Counted from the first letter of the stretch, positions 18,162 to 26,949 are shown. The stretch is DNA of 64,000 nt from Saccharopolyspora rosea (GCF_025643595.1 NZ_CP102826.1:1302001-1366000); one strand, 5' to 3'. The notes: generated by a model not told the origin, from the letters alone. Numbers and translations are program-made.

Positions 18162-18240
18162 GTCCACCTTGGGGCCGCCAACGCTCAGGACGGCCCAGTC
18201 GCCCCTAGAACGTAGCTGATGGAGCGATACGGTCAATGGC

Positions 18241-19154
18241 ATGACGTCGAGCCGGGACGAAGCCCCGAACCCGTTGACCCGCGAGATGGCCTTGGGCTAC
18301 CTGTACACCGCGTGCAGCGAAGTCGGTCTTGACGGCTCAGGCGCTGACCTCATCAGGATCGGTGAGAACGCTGTGTTCCGGCTTCGGGAGCCGGTGATCG
18401 CGCGGATTGCGCGGACCGAGAGTTACCTACCCGAGGCCAGGCGCGAGGTTGCGGTGGCGCGATGGCTCGCGGAGGAGGCGTACCCGGCTACGCGGGCGCT
18501 CGATGTTGAGCAGCCGGTGGTCGTTGATGGGCGGGTGGTGACGTTCTGGAGGTCGGTGTCGGACAAGGAGGAGTCGCGCCACTAGACCAGGTGGCACGGC
18601 TGCTTCGGTGGCTGCATCAGCTCGACGCGCCGACCTCCCCGAAACTGCCGAGCCTTGATCCGTTCGTCCGCGTCGAGACGCGGCTTCGCGCCGCCAAGGC
18701 AGGCTTGGATCCGAACGAGTTCGCCTACTTCAACGAGCGGGTCGAGCAGGCGCGGGTGGCTTGGGCGAGCCTCGAATTCGAGCTCTCGGCTGGGCCCGTG
18801 CACGGTGACGCGAGCGTCGGGAACGCCATCCTCTCCGCTTCTGGGGATCCCGTTCTCATCGACCTGGACGGGTTCGCGTGCGGCCCGCGGGAGTGGGACT
18901 TGGTGCAGACCGCGATGTACTACGAGCGGTTCGGTTGGCACACGGAGGAGGAGTACCGCTCGTTCGTCGAGGTCGACGGGTACGACCTGCTCGACTGGGC
19001 GGGGTCCCCAGCGCTTGCCGACATCCGTGAGACGTTGATGACGTTCTGGCTGAGCCAGAAGGCAGTCGATGATCAGCGCAGTGCGGACGAGGTGCGGAAA
19101 CGCCTCGCGACGCTTCGCAACGGTGACAGTCGGCGGTCGTGGTCGCCCTACTGA
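18241..19154 (+). pseudogene. Aminoglycoside phosphotransferase-like kinase, frameshifted
   Basis: The N-lobe (EARREVAVARWLAEEAYPAT) ends at a stop at 18585 after DKEESRH, and the C-lobe continues in another frame from ~18580: VHGDASVGNAI is the catalytic loop HGD and LIDLDGFA the DxD metal site. Adding one base near 18575 would restore DKEEYAPLDQVARLLRWLH, the expected sequence. So it is either a one-base deletion or a sequencing error. The intact protein would be ~300 residues, of the APH/choline kinase family. It overlaps the end of the convergent TPR regulator gene. Confidence 0.75.
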
Positions 19155-20242
19155 GCCAGGTTGTCACCACGCCATAGCGGGATCTCGGCGGCCCTTTCAC
19201 GGAAGTCGCGGGCGACTCGGCTGTTGCCCAGCCTGTCGAGCCGTGCGCGGAACTCGTCGACGTAGGCCGCACAGCGTGCAGACTTGAGCTGCTCACCAAG
19301 TTCGAGCGCGCGCAACGCCGCCTGGCATGCCTGTTCGCCCTCGCCCTGGTCGAGGTACGCATCGGCGAGGACCATCGTGGCGAAGAAGCCGCTGCGCAGG
19401 TACTCGCCGTTGGCTTCACCAAGGGACTGCGTGGCATACGTCGTCGCGTGCGTAGCTCGGCCCAGGTCCCGGTTGCAGTGTCCGAGCTCGGCATCGTCGA
19501 AGTAGTCCAGGAAGTCCGGCCCTTCCCCGGGTTTGCGGCGCTCGAACTCCCTCACCGCCGCCGACATCGCGGCATCACATGCGCTCGCGTCGCCGAGGCG
19601 GGCGTGCGCGCGGGCTTCCATAGCGTAGAAGAGAGCGGTCAGGGTCGGAGTGGCCACTGAGGACAGGGTCGGAGTGGCCACTGAGGACGTGCCCATCCTG
19701 GCTGCGCGGGCGAGGTTTGCGGCCTCCCGGAACTTGCCGAGGAACGTCGTCGCATGGTGGCTCATCGCATCGAGGATGCTGCCTGCGAGGAGCCGGTCAT
19801 CGCCTTCGCAAGCAAGTCGTAGCGCTTGGATGAAGTAGCGCTGCGCGAGCCCGTTCAAGCCGGCGTCGTAGGACATCCAGGCAGCCAGCAACGTCGCTTC
19901 TGCGCCGACCGAGAACAACGAAGCCGCCGTCTCGTCGCTGTAGTTTCCGCGGAGGAGGATCGCGAGGTCGCTCCGGAGGAACTGGACAAGCGAACGACGA
20001 GCATGACCGCCTCCGTACTGGTTGTCGAGGCGCGCGAAGAAGTCAGTCGTCGTCCGGACGCGTTCGATATCCGCGTGGCCGATTCTTCCGCCGCTGGCCG
20101 ACCGAGCGGGTGCGGAGTCGAAGTCGACGAGCCACGCGAGCGAAGCGCTGTTCCAGGCTGCCACGTTCGCAGCGGAGGAGCCGAGCTCGTGCAGGAGGCG
20201 ATCAACGCGGGAACGCACCCCGATCCGATCTCCCTGATGCAC
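19148..20242 (-). CDS. TPR-containing transcriptional regulator, N-terminus possibly lost
   Basis: 364 residues from GTG 20242. The body is TPR-like (RLDNQYGGGHARRSLVQFL, then AARAHARLGDASACDAAMSA) and matches the C-terminal two thirds of the regulator at 13143. No clear HTH is left at the N-terminus: the frame upstream reaches into the oppositely placed junction at 20.3 kb. An 8-residue duplication (SSVATPTL twice) is visible near residue 195. It pairs convergently with the kinase pseudogene, a common actinobacterial neighbourhood. Confidence 0.65.
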   Translation of the reverse strand: MHQGDRIGVRSRVDRLLHELGSSAANVAAWNSASLAWLVDFDSAPARSASGGRIGHADIERVRTTTDFFARLDNQYGGGHARRSLVQFLRSDLAILLRGNYSDETAASLFSVGAEATLLAAWMSYDAGLNGLAQRYFIQALRLACEGDDRLLAGSILDAMSHHATTFLGKFREAANLARAARMGTSSVATPTLSSVATPTLTALFYAMEARAHARLGDASACDAAMSAAVREFERRKPGEGPDFLDYFDDAELGHCNRDLGRATHATTYATQSLGEANGEYLRSGFFATMVLADAYLDQGEGEQACQAALRALELGEQLKSARCAAYVDEFRARLDRLGNSRVARDFRERAAEIPLWRGDNLAQ

Positions 20243-20313
20243 GTGACCGGCCTGAGCCTCGGCCAGGTCCGCCGCGTCCTCGCCGATCGCACTGGGGGAG
20301 GCGACTCGGCGTG

Positions 20314-20562
20314 CTAGCAGACCTTGCGGTACAGCTCACCGGCCAGCCGGGCGACGTCGGAGGACTCGCGCTCGGACGTGCCCAGCGCCGAACGGTTCTC
20401 CGTGATCGTCAGCAGGACGTACCGCCGCACCAACCGGTCCGCGGTGCTGTTGGCGTCGTCGAGCCAGCGCGTGAACTCGTCGATGTAGGGCTTGACCGTC
20501 GCGGCGTCGGCCGGCGGTCCGGTGACCTGGCACGCCGCACGCAGCGCGATCAGGTTGTCCAT
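20314..20562 (-). CDS. Small helical protein, possibly truncated
   Basis: 82 residues from ATG 20562 (MDNLIALRAACQVTG to ELYRKVC). Helical, no motif. The reading frame extends upstream into sequence of different character near 20600, where an opposite-strand gene fragment begins, so this may be a fragment cut by a rearrangement. Function unknown. Confidence 0.4.
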   Translation of the reverse strand: MDNLIALRAACQVTGPPADAATVKPYIDEFTRWLDDANSTADRLVRRYVLLTITENRSALGTSERESSDVARLAGELYRKVC

Positions 20563-20606
20563 CTTCCGGTCGTCCAGGCCCGGCAGGTTGGTCACCGCGT
20601 TCGTCC

Positions 20607-20747
20607 CTGCTGCTGGAGAAGGCGGCCGGCGAGGCGCACTACCGGGTCGGGGAGCCCAGCTCCTTCTACCCGAACCGGCGCGACTCCCGCGTCGGCCGCC
20701 GGTACCTCGACGTCCACGTCGAGATCCAGGGTGGTGATCGCCGGTGA
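20607..20747 (+). pseudogene. C-terminal gene fragment upstream of the GGDEF gene
   Basis: About 46 codons ending in TGA that overlaps the next GTG (GTGA). The peptide (AHYRVGEPSSFYPNRRDSRV, then YLDVHVEIQGGDRR) looks like the real end of a protein but has no start. Together with the opposite-strand frame at 20314-20562 it marks a rearrangement junction at about 20.59 kb. Confidence 0.45.
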
Positions 20748-21331
20748 TCGTCACTCTCGGCTTCGCCATCGCCGCGGCTGGTGCCAGCGCCTACGCCGCC
20801 CACCTGCGCCGTCGCCTGCGCACGGATCAGCTGACCGGACTCGGAAACCGGCTCGCCCTGCACGAGGCCGTCGCCCGGTGCCGTCGGCGTCGCGTCGCGG
20901 TGCTGCTGCTGGACCTCGACGGATTCAAGCCCATCAACGACACGTTCGGCCACCGCTGCGGCGACGCGGTGCTCGTCGAGGTGGCGCGACGGCTTCGAGC
21001 GCATCAGCGTTGCGGTCGCCTCGCCGTGCGGCTCTCCGGCGACGAGTTCGCCTTCTGGATCAGCGACGCCACTGACGATCGCGAGGTCGAGCGCCTGCGC
21101 CGCGACATCGCACGGAGCATCGCTACGCCGATGACCGTCGAGGGCCAGGTACTCCGCGTCAGCGCCAGCATCGGCGCCGCCGTCACCGACGGACGACCGG
21201 CGCGGCTGGACGCGCTGCTCGAAACCGCGGACAAGGCGATGTACCGGGACAAGGCGCGCCGCAGCGCACACCACCGGTTGCCGGTCCCGGACGCGCGGCG
21301 CTCGGTGCGGCGTCGGGAGGTGGTGGCGTGA
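20744..21331 (+). CDS. GGDEF-domain protein with N-terminal membrane helix
   Basis: 195 residues; GTG 20744 overlaps the stop of the upstream fragment. One N-terminal helix (VTLGFAIAAAGASAYAAHL) precedes a GGDEF domain: DQLTGLGNR, LLLDLDGFKPINDTFGH and the active-site loop RLSGDEF, where the first Gly of GGDEF is Ser. SGDEF loops are usually still compatible with diguanylate cyclase activity. No separate sensor domain. Its stop overlaps the next start, so it belongs to the HTH, hydrolase and radical SAM operon. Such small GGDEF genes are frequent on actinobacterial integrative elements. Confidence 0.82.
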   Translation: MIVTLGFAIAAAGASAYAAHLRRRLRTDQLTGLGNRLALHEAVARCRRRRVAVLLLDLDGFKPINDTFGHRCGDAVLVEVARRLRAHQRCGRLAVRLSGDEFAFWISDATDDREVERLRRDIARSIATPMTVEGQVLRVSASIGAAVTDGRPARLDALLETADKAMYRDKARRSAHHRLPVPDARRSVRRREVVA

Positions 21332-21597
21332 TGGCGCGCCAGACCGACGCCGAACGCGCTCGTGCGTACCGAGCCCGACGCCGGGCGGCCAACCCGCCGT
21401 TGCGGCGGCCCGGCGAGAACATCGACCGCGCCGGTCGCCCGTGGCGGATCCTCACCGACGACCAGGTCGGCGAGATCCGCGCCCGCCTGGCCGCGCCGAA
21501 CCCGCCGACGCAGACCGAACTCGCCCGCGAGTTCGGCATCCACCAGTCCACGGTGTCGCAGATCGCCACCGGTCGGCGGAGGAGGGCGGTCGCATGA
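21331..21597 (+). CDS. Small helix-turn-helix protein
   Basis: 88 residues from ATG 21331, overlapping the GGDEF stop. Basic N-terminus (DAERARAYRARRRAAN) and a C-terminal HTH (TQTELAREFGIHQSTVSQIA) ending GRRRRAVA. The downstream ATG at 21594 overlaps its end. Probably a regulator of the element; target unknown. Confidence 0.7.
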   Translation: MARQTDAERARAYRARRRAANPPLRRPGENIDRAGRPWRILTDDQVGEIRARLAAPNPPTQTELAREFGIHQSTVSQIATGRRRRAVA

Positions 21598-22397
21598 TGA
21601 ACGGCAGCCACGCCGCGACCGGCCTGCTCGTCGGAGTCGCCGCCACGGGCGTGGAGGCGGCGCTGACCGGGGCTCCGGCCGGCCCGATCGCTTTCGCCGT
21701 CGGGGGCTTCGTCACCGCGGGCGCCGCCCTGCTCCCGGACATCGACCACGACGAGAGCACCGTGACCCGCTCCGCCGGGCTCGTCACCCGCACCCTCGCC
21801 GAGGTCCTGCAGTGGGTCGCCCGACGCGCGTTCGCGGCGACCCGCACGCCGCACGACCCGGACGGCGACGGAGAACACCGGGGACTCATCCACACCCCGG
21901 CGTTCGCGGTGCTGCTCGGCGTCCTGGTCGCGGTGGGCAGCGCGGTGTCGGAGTGGATCGGCCTGGCCGTCGTGTGGCTGATGCTCACCGCCGCGCTGCG
22001 GAGTCTGCGCTGGTCGTTGCCGAACAGCCTGCGCACCGCGCTCCGGCTCCACTGGCGCACCGGGCCGGCCTCCTACGCCCTGGGCGCCATCGCGGCGCTC
22101 GTCAGCCTCGGCGCCCAGGACGCCCTCGGCCCGCGGCTCGGGGTGCTCGTCGCGCTCGGCATGGTCGTGCACAGCATCGGCGACGGCCTCACCAACAGCG
22201 GAATCCCGTTCGCGTGGCCGTTCCGGCTCCGCTGCGACCGCGGATGTTCCCGGCCCGGCTGCCGGGGACAGCGCTGGCGGCGCCTCGGCGTCCTCCCGGC
22301 CCGGCTGCGCTTCTCCACCGGGTCACCCATCGAGCGTGGGATCGAGCTCACCAGCCTGCTCGCCGCGGGCGGCCTCGTACTCCTGCACTTCGCCTGA
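21594..22397 (+). CDS. Metal-dependent membrane hydrolase, YdjM/DUF457-like
   Basis: 267 residues; GGAGGAGGG lies before ATG 21594. LLPDIDHDESTVTRSAG with H-A near the N-terminus (GSHAATGLLVG) and EHRGLIHTPAFAVLLG are the His/Asp metal motifs of LexA-regulated YdjM-like membrane hydrolases. Several hydrophobic helices follow; a Cys-rich insert (LRCDRGCSRPGCRG) lies near residue 215. Role on mobile elements is not known. Confidence 0.7.
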   Translation: MMNGSHAATGLLVGVAATGVEAALTGAPAGPIAFAVGGFVTAGAALLPDIDHDESTVTRSAGLVTRTLAEVLQWVARRAFAATRTPHDPDGDGEHRGLIHTPAFAVLLGVLVAVGSAVSEWIGLAVVWLMLTAALRSLRWSLPNSLRTALRLHWRTGPASYALGAIAALVSLGAQDALGPRLGVLVALGMVVHSIGDGLTNSGIPFAWPFRLRCDRGCSRPGCRGQRWRRLGVLPARLRFSTGSPIERGIELTSLLAAGGLVLLHFA

Positions 22398-22554
22398 CGG
22401 CAGCGCCGGTCGGACGGCGGTGCGTCACCTGCTTCGCGCAGGTGGCGTGCCGGGTCCGCTCGGACCAGTCAGAAGGCCCGGCCGAGGCGGCTCACCTACC
22501 ACAGATCCCCGCCCCGGCCGGGTTCCACCACCTAGCAAGGAAGTGGAGCCCTCA

Positions 22555-23823
22555 TTGTCTCTGCGCAAGCCGTTACCGCTCATCGATCTCGCCAGCCGAC
22601 CGACCGGTGAGCCCTCGGCGTCCTCGGGCATCCGCGAACGGCTCGACCGCTTCGTCGCCGACGCCCGCGACTACATCGCCGACTTCGCCCCGATCGACGA
22701 CAGCCACGAGCAGCACCCCGACACCCACCTCTCCCGCACTCAGCTGCTCTCGCTGCTGATCGGCTTCGTCGGCTGCGACACCGACGAGCCGCTGAACGAC
22801 CGCACCTACACGCTCGTCTACACCGACCCGGAGAGCAGGAAGTCGAACTACCAGACCATCTGCATCCCGGACTACCGCGCGGCCTCGCCGATCACGTTCA
22901 CCCGCACCACGGGACGCGGCGGCCGACTGGCGCTGCGCAGCACCGGCGAAACCCTCGCCGACGTGCTGGTCCACGCCCAGATCTTCGGTGCCAGCAACCA
23001 CTACTACAGCCGCGTCTCCCCGCGGTTCGAAGAGTTGCCGACCGCGGCCATCATCTCGCCGTACTCGACCTGCGCGGGCGGCTGCCTCGGCTGCTCCCGG
23101 GGCGCGGTCAAGAGCTTCACCCCGCCGCCGAAGGACTACATCACCCGCCACGTCGAACAGCTCGCCGCCGACTTCGACCACCGTGGTTGGGATCGCGCCG
23201 AGCTGGTCTCGGTGAACATCACCACCGGCTGCCAACCCGACGAGGAACGTGAGCTGTCGATGATGCTCCGGCTCATCGCCGAATACCGGCGGCACGGGTT
23301 CACCAACGCCGCGTTCTTCCCCTTCACCTACGCCATCGACAGCGCCGCCGCGATGGAACAGCTCCGCGAAGCGGGTTGCCTCGGCTTCATCGGCACCGTC
23401 GAGTGCTTCAACGACGCCGAACGAATCCGCCAGTGGGGCAAGAAGAAGGGCTCGATCACCTTCGACCAGCACGTCGAGAAGTACCGGCGTGCCCGCCGTG
23501 TCGGCTTCGACATCGTCGAGACCGACTACGTCCTCGGCGCGGACTCCTACACCGAGATGCTCGACGGCATCCGTGCCCTCGACGAGGCCCGCGTCGCCGT
23601 GGTGCCCAACATCAAGCGCAACTACACCGCCGACCAGCTCAACAGCAACCACCCGGACATCTGGAACCACGGCATGACCTACATCGCCGAGGGCTTCCAC
23701 GCGGCCCTCGCGACCTACCGCAACGGCACCATCAAGCGCCGCGCGGCCCGCTACTCCGTGGCCTACCTCCGCCGCCAGGGCGAGAACGTCACCCTGCGGG
23801 ATCTACCGATTCGGCACACGTGA
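22555..23823 (+). CDS. Radical SAM protein with CxxxCxxC cluster
   Basis: 422 residues. TTG 22555 has GGAG six bases upstream; longer in-frame versions enter the previous gene. The [4Fe-4S] motif is PYSTCAGGCLGCSRG at residues ~165-180. The TIM-barrel part has TVECFNDAERIRQWG and the C-terminal EGFHAALATY. No SPASM Cys cluster is seen. Its stop overlaps the ATG of a tiny gene (TGATG), and an MFS exporter lies convergently 260 bases on. It may be a modifying enzyme of a small peptide or metabolite pathway, but I do not recognise the subfamily. Confidence 0.75.
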   Translation: MSLRKPLPLIDLASRPTGEPSASSGIRERLDRFVADARDYIADFAPIDDSHEQHPDTHLSRTQLLSLLIGFVGCDTDEPLNDRTYTLVYTDPESRKSNYQTICIPDYRAASPITFTRTTGRGGRLALRSTGETLADVLVHAQIFGASNHYYSRVSPRFEELPTAAIISPYSTCAGGCLGCSRGAVKSFTPPPKDYITRHVEQLAADFDHRGWDRAELVSVNITTGCQPDEERELSMMLRLIAEYRRHGFTNAAFFPFTYAIDSAAAMEQLREAGCLGFIGTVECFNDAERIRQWGKKKGSITFDQHVEKYRRARRVGFDIVETDYVLGADSYTEMLDGIRALDEARVAVVPNIKRNYTADQLNSNHPDIWNHGMTYIAEGFHAALATYRNGTIKRRAARYSVAYLRRQGENVTLRDLPIRHT

Positions 23824-23999
23824 TGTTGACCTCGATCCGGCGGCTCCTGCGCCTCGTCGCGGAAGCCGCGTACAGCGAACGCATCGATCCGGTCGATTCC
23901 TGGAAAACCCTGTACGAAGCAAGAAGAGGGGAGCACTGGGGCGATGATCAGTGCCGACGCTCACGCGGACGTCGCACACTCGGAGTCCATGAAGGGTGA
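23823..23999 (+). CDS. 58-residue peptide coupled to the radical SAM gene
   Basis: ATG 23823 overlaps the radical SAM stop as TGATG. The peptide begins LTSIRRLLRLVAEAAYSERI, then VDSWKTLYEARRGEHWGDD, with one Cys and a very basic end. Coupling makes translation likely, but the end overlaps another small frame (23944-24084) so only one may be functional. Candidate substrate or accessory peptide of the radical SAM enzyme; inference only. Confidence 0.4.
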   Translation: MLTSIRRLLRLVAEAAYSERIDPVDSWKTLYEARRGEHWGDDQCRRSRGRRTLGVHEG

Positions 24000-24084
24000 C
24001 AACGAGACGGCCACCGTCTACGCCCTGCTCGCCATCGCTTCTGCCATCGAGCGATTGGCCGAAGTGATCGAGAACAAGGAGTAG
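23944..24084 (+). CDS. 46-residue helical peptide
   Basis: ATG 23944 follows GAGGGG at about 10 bases. The acidic N-terminus (ADAHADVAHSESMKGDNE) is followed by one amphipathic helix (ATVYALLAIASAIERLAEVI). It ends two bases before the convergent MFS stop and just before a strong hairpin. Small genes with this helix style are common in actinobacteria; function unknown. Confidence 0.45.
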   Translation: MISADAHADVAHSESMKGDNETATVYALLAIASAIERLAEVIENKE

Positions 24085-24085
24085 A

Positions 24086-25360
24086 TCAGCTGGCAGCAGC
24101 CCCTCCCGCCTCCGCCGCGGGAGGGGCTTCCTCGTTCCGGGGCCCATGCCGGACGGCGGAAGCAACGGCCACGAACGTCGAGACCACCAGCCACGCCGCC
24201 CCGACCAGCAGCACCGCCTGGCCGCCGACCTCGGCCACCACTGGCCCCGCGACCGCCAGCGACGCGGGCAACAGCACCAGATTCCCGAGCTGCGACCAGG
24301 CCGCGGCCCGCGACACCGCGTCGTCGGGCATCCACCGCTGGATCAGCGTCGCCTGCACCGCCAGGAACAACGCGCCCTGCGCTCCCACCGCGACCGCCGC
24401 CGCGGCCACCAGCCACAGCGGTGCGCCCGCGGCGAACAGCAGCAGGTAGGGCACCATCAACACCCCGACCCCCAACGCCGCGACCAAAGGCTGCCGAGGT
24501 CGCCACCGCAACGCCACCGCGCCGCCGAGGATCGACCCGACCGCCTGCACCACCCCGATCGTCGCCCACGCCCCGGCGCCGCCGAAGAGCTGCGCCGCCA
24601 GCAGCGGCCCCGCCACCATGTGCGGCCCGATCACCAGTGCCTGCAACAGCGCTGAGTAGGCCAACATCGCCCGCAACCACGGCGTGGCGGCCACGAGTCG
24701 GGCACCGGAGCGAACCTCGCTCCACAGGCTTCTACGGCCCGTTTCCCGCGCCTGGACAGGCAGACGCAGCATCAGCAGCGAGCAAGCCGAGGTGGCGAAC
24801 GTCGCCGCATCCACCAACAACGCCACCCCAGGCCCCGCCGCAGCGACCAACACCCCGGCCACGCTGATCGAGACGACCTTGTTCGTGTTCGTCGCCAACC
24901 CGAGCAGCGCATTGGCCTGCTGCAACGCGCTGCGCGGCACCAGCTCCGGCACCAACCCGGCCGCCGCAGGCGTGAACACCGCAGTGCCTGCCCCGGCCAA
25001 CGCCTGCAACACCACCAGGTGCCACAGCTCGGCCTGCCCCGACACCAGCAACAGCCCCGAGATGGCCTGCGTGCCGCAGCGCAGCACGTCCGCACCGACC
25101 ATCACCACCCGCCGGTCCCACCGATCGCCGAGCGCGCCACCGAACAGCACCAACACCGCGATCGGCACCCGGTTCGCCGCCAGCACCAGGCCCAACGCGC
25201 CCGCACCTCCGACCTGCAGCGCCGCGAACGCGATCGTCAACGGCACCAGACTGTCCCCGAACGTCGACAGCGCCTGTCCGGTGAAGTACAGCCGAAACGG
25301 CTGATGGCGCAGCAGGACTGATCGTTGGGGCTGGCACCTTGCACGCTTCGTGGAGATCAC
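24086..25360 (-). CDS. MFS transporter (MFS_3 / EntS-like exporter)
   Basis: 424 residues, about 12 hydrophobic helices. The N-terminus (FRLYFTGQALSTFGDSLVPL) and the loop LGDRWDRRVVMVGADVLRC are typical of the MFS_3 group that includes siderophore and antibiotic exporters. The C-terminus is Ala/Glu-rich and soluble. It converges on the radical SAM operon, suggesting it may export its product, though co-regulation is not shown by the sequence. Confidence 0.8.
   Translation of the reverse strand: MISTKRARCQPQRSVLLRHQPFRLYFTGQALSTFGDSLVPLTIAFAALQVGGAGALGLVLAANRVPIAVLVLFGGALGDRWDRRVVMVGADVLRCGTQAISGLLLVSGQAELWHLVVLQALAGAGTAVFTPAAAGLVPELVPRSALQQANALLGLATNTNKVVSISVAGVLVAAAGPGVALLVDAATFATSACSLLMLRLPVQARETGRRSLWSEVRSGARLVAATPWLRAMLAYSALLQALVIGPHMVAGPLLAAQLFGGAGAWATIGVVQAVGSILGGAVALRWRPRQPLVAALGVGVLMVPYLLLFAAGAPLWLVAAAAVAVGAQGALFLAVQATLIQRWMPDDAVSRAAAWSQLGNLVLLPASLAVAGPVVAEVGGQAVLLVGAAWLVVSTFVAVASAVRHGPRNEEAPPAAEAGGAAAS
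24099..24127. terminator. Hairpin terminator between convergent genes
   Basis: GCCCCTCCCGC / GCGGGAGGGGC form a perfect 11-bp stem with a 7-base loop, within the last codons of the MFS gene and just after the small peptide gene. It can serve both directions. Confidence 0.7.
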
Positions 25361-25683
25361 GAGGTCATGGAACCCAGTCCGCTACCTGTAGTGGAAGACC
25401 AGGGGAGCGCAGTCGAGCCTCCCGGCGCCTGAAGGCTGCGGAGACGCAGTTCAATACTCGTCTTTTACGGTGATTCTGAAGAGATTGACTGCTCCACCTG
25501 GATGAAAACAGGTGGTGACATGTATCACTTTCCACGGTTGTCGTTGTTTGTCATTGTCGTCCGTACTCGTCCACTGGAGTTCACAGTCGTCCATTGGAGT
25601 CCCCTCGGCGCCCCTTGTGGCTTTTCCACGCGTCAGAGCCTTTCTGCATACTCGAGTCACCGGCGTTCGGAGAGGGAGTGGGC
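25361..25683. other. Intergenic region before the CoiA-like gene
   Basis: No gene recognised. GC falls around 25450-25560, where promoter elements for the rightward nuclease gene probably lie; no consensus could be fixed with confidence. Confidence 0.4.
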
Positions 25684-26901
25684 GTGGCGACGTATGCATT
25701 CGACGAGCACACCGGTCGACTGCTGGATGCAGGAGTCGAGGACTGCGGTTGGCCTGACAATCCAGAGCTGCATTGGCCCCGGTTCTACGAGACTCGCAAG
25801 ACCGTTCGATGCGAAAAGGGGCACCAGCTGATCGCCAAGCAACGACGCAGGCCCGACGGGGAAGTAACTCGATTCTGGTCGCACTTGTCTGGCGAGCGCG
25901 ACCACGAGCACCCGCAGACCGCACCGGAAGGAATCGAGCACAAGATCTTGAAGGCACGGGTCATGGCAGCGTTCCGGCGAGCTGGGTGCACACCAGTGAA
26001 CAAGGAGGTTTCCGGATCCGGTTATCGTTCTGCCCTGCAATTTCAGGTTCCGTCGGGTCAAATGCACGCCGCCGAGATCCAGGTCAGCGCCATGATCGAG
26101 CTGAATGCTATTCGCCGGACCCTGAATGCTCTCAACGACGGCTTGCGCAGCGTCATCTGGATGACCGCCCGCGATGAGGAGCCATGGAATCGTCAAGTGC
26201 CCTGCGTCGGCATCCAACGCGCCACCGACGCTCCGGAGCGCGGATACGCAATCGAGGACATCCCGCTGCGCGTGGTCCGCGGTCTGCATCTACCCGTCGA
26301 GCGGGACTGTGATGACCAGCCCACTTGCTGGCGCGGTCGGATGCCGGGCAAGCACTGCCCCGGCCGTCATCTCAGCTTCGTGTCCCGCGCTGCGTCCCTG
26401 GGGATCGACGCATTCGCCGAGGAGGTCGCTTCTGGGCGCCTGGTCGTGGTCAAGGTCCCCTACGAGCCGCCCAAACGCGGCCACTTCTGGCTGCTGTCGA
26501 CGCCGGCCGCTGCTGAGCAAGCCCACGAGCTGGATCGGGAGGTCGAGAAATATCGGGCTTGGCGCCAAGAGCAGCGACGTCGGGCGCCACGCCACGGTCG
26601 TCCCTCTCGAAGCCCAGCGTGCTCGTTGCCCACTGCGCCGCATTCCGACCCCAAGTGGGCTGAGATGAAGAACTGCGCGCCGAGTGTGGCCCGCAAGCAC
26701 TCCAAGACTGTGTGGATCATCCGGGACGCACGCCGCTTCCTTGATCAGCAGCGCCATCCGGCCGCGGCGATCGGCCCTCGAACAGTGGCATTGGTGAAGT
26801 CCGAAGCTGACCGCCGGATGCTCATTGCAGCCGGAATTCCTGGAGACCGTGTCGAGGTCGCCAGCCCCGAGCAGCTCGATGGCTACGGCACCACTACGTG
26901 A
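25684..26901 (+). CDS. CoiA-like nuclease (PD-(D/E)XK type), orphan
   Basis: 405 residues. GTG 25684 has GGGAG six bases upstream. The central part EGIEHKILKARVMAAFRRAG, then YRSALQFQV and HAAEIQVSAMIE matches the competence CoiA-like fold, where E-IQ-S is the nuclease core after a short strand. A Cys/His group (CEKGHQLI, then CWRGRMPGKHCPGRH) may bind Zn. No competence genes are nearby; on a mobile element such proteins may act in DNA processing or defence. Terminator follows at 26917. Confidence 0.65.
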   Translation: MATYAFDEHTGRLLDAGVEDCGWPDNPELHWPRFYETRKTVRCEKGHQLIAKQRRRPDGEVTRFWSHLSGERDHEHPQTAPEGIEHKILKARVMAAFRRAGCTPVNKEVSGSGYRSALQFQVPSGQMHAAEIQVSAMIELNAIRRTLNALNDGLRSVIWMTARDEEPWNRQVPCVGIQRATDAPERGYAIEDIPLRVVRGLHLPVERDCDDQPTCWRGRMPGKHCPGRHLSFVSRAASLGIDAFAEEVASGRLVVVKVPYEPPKRGHFWLLSTPAAAEQAHELDREVEKYRAWRQEQRRRAPRHGRPSRSPACSLPTAPHSDPKWAEMKNCAPSVARKHSKTVWIIRDARRFLDQQRHPAAAIGPRTVALVKSEADRRMLIAAGIPGDRVEVASPEQLDGYGTTT

Positions 26902-26916
26902 TGCCCCGCCGTGGAC

Positions 26917-26949
26917 GGCTCCCGCAACCGCGCCAGGGTTGCGGGAGCC
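26917..26949. terminator. Strong hairpin terminator
   Basis: GGCTCCCGCAACC / GGTTGCGGGAGCC, 13-bp perfect stem with a 7-base loop, 15 bases after the CoiA-like gene and downstream of the leftward gene ending at 27019. Confidence 0.75.
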
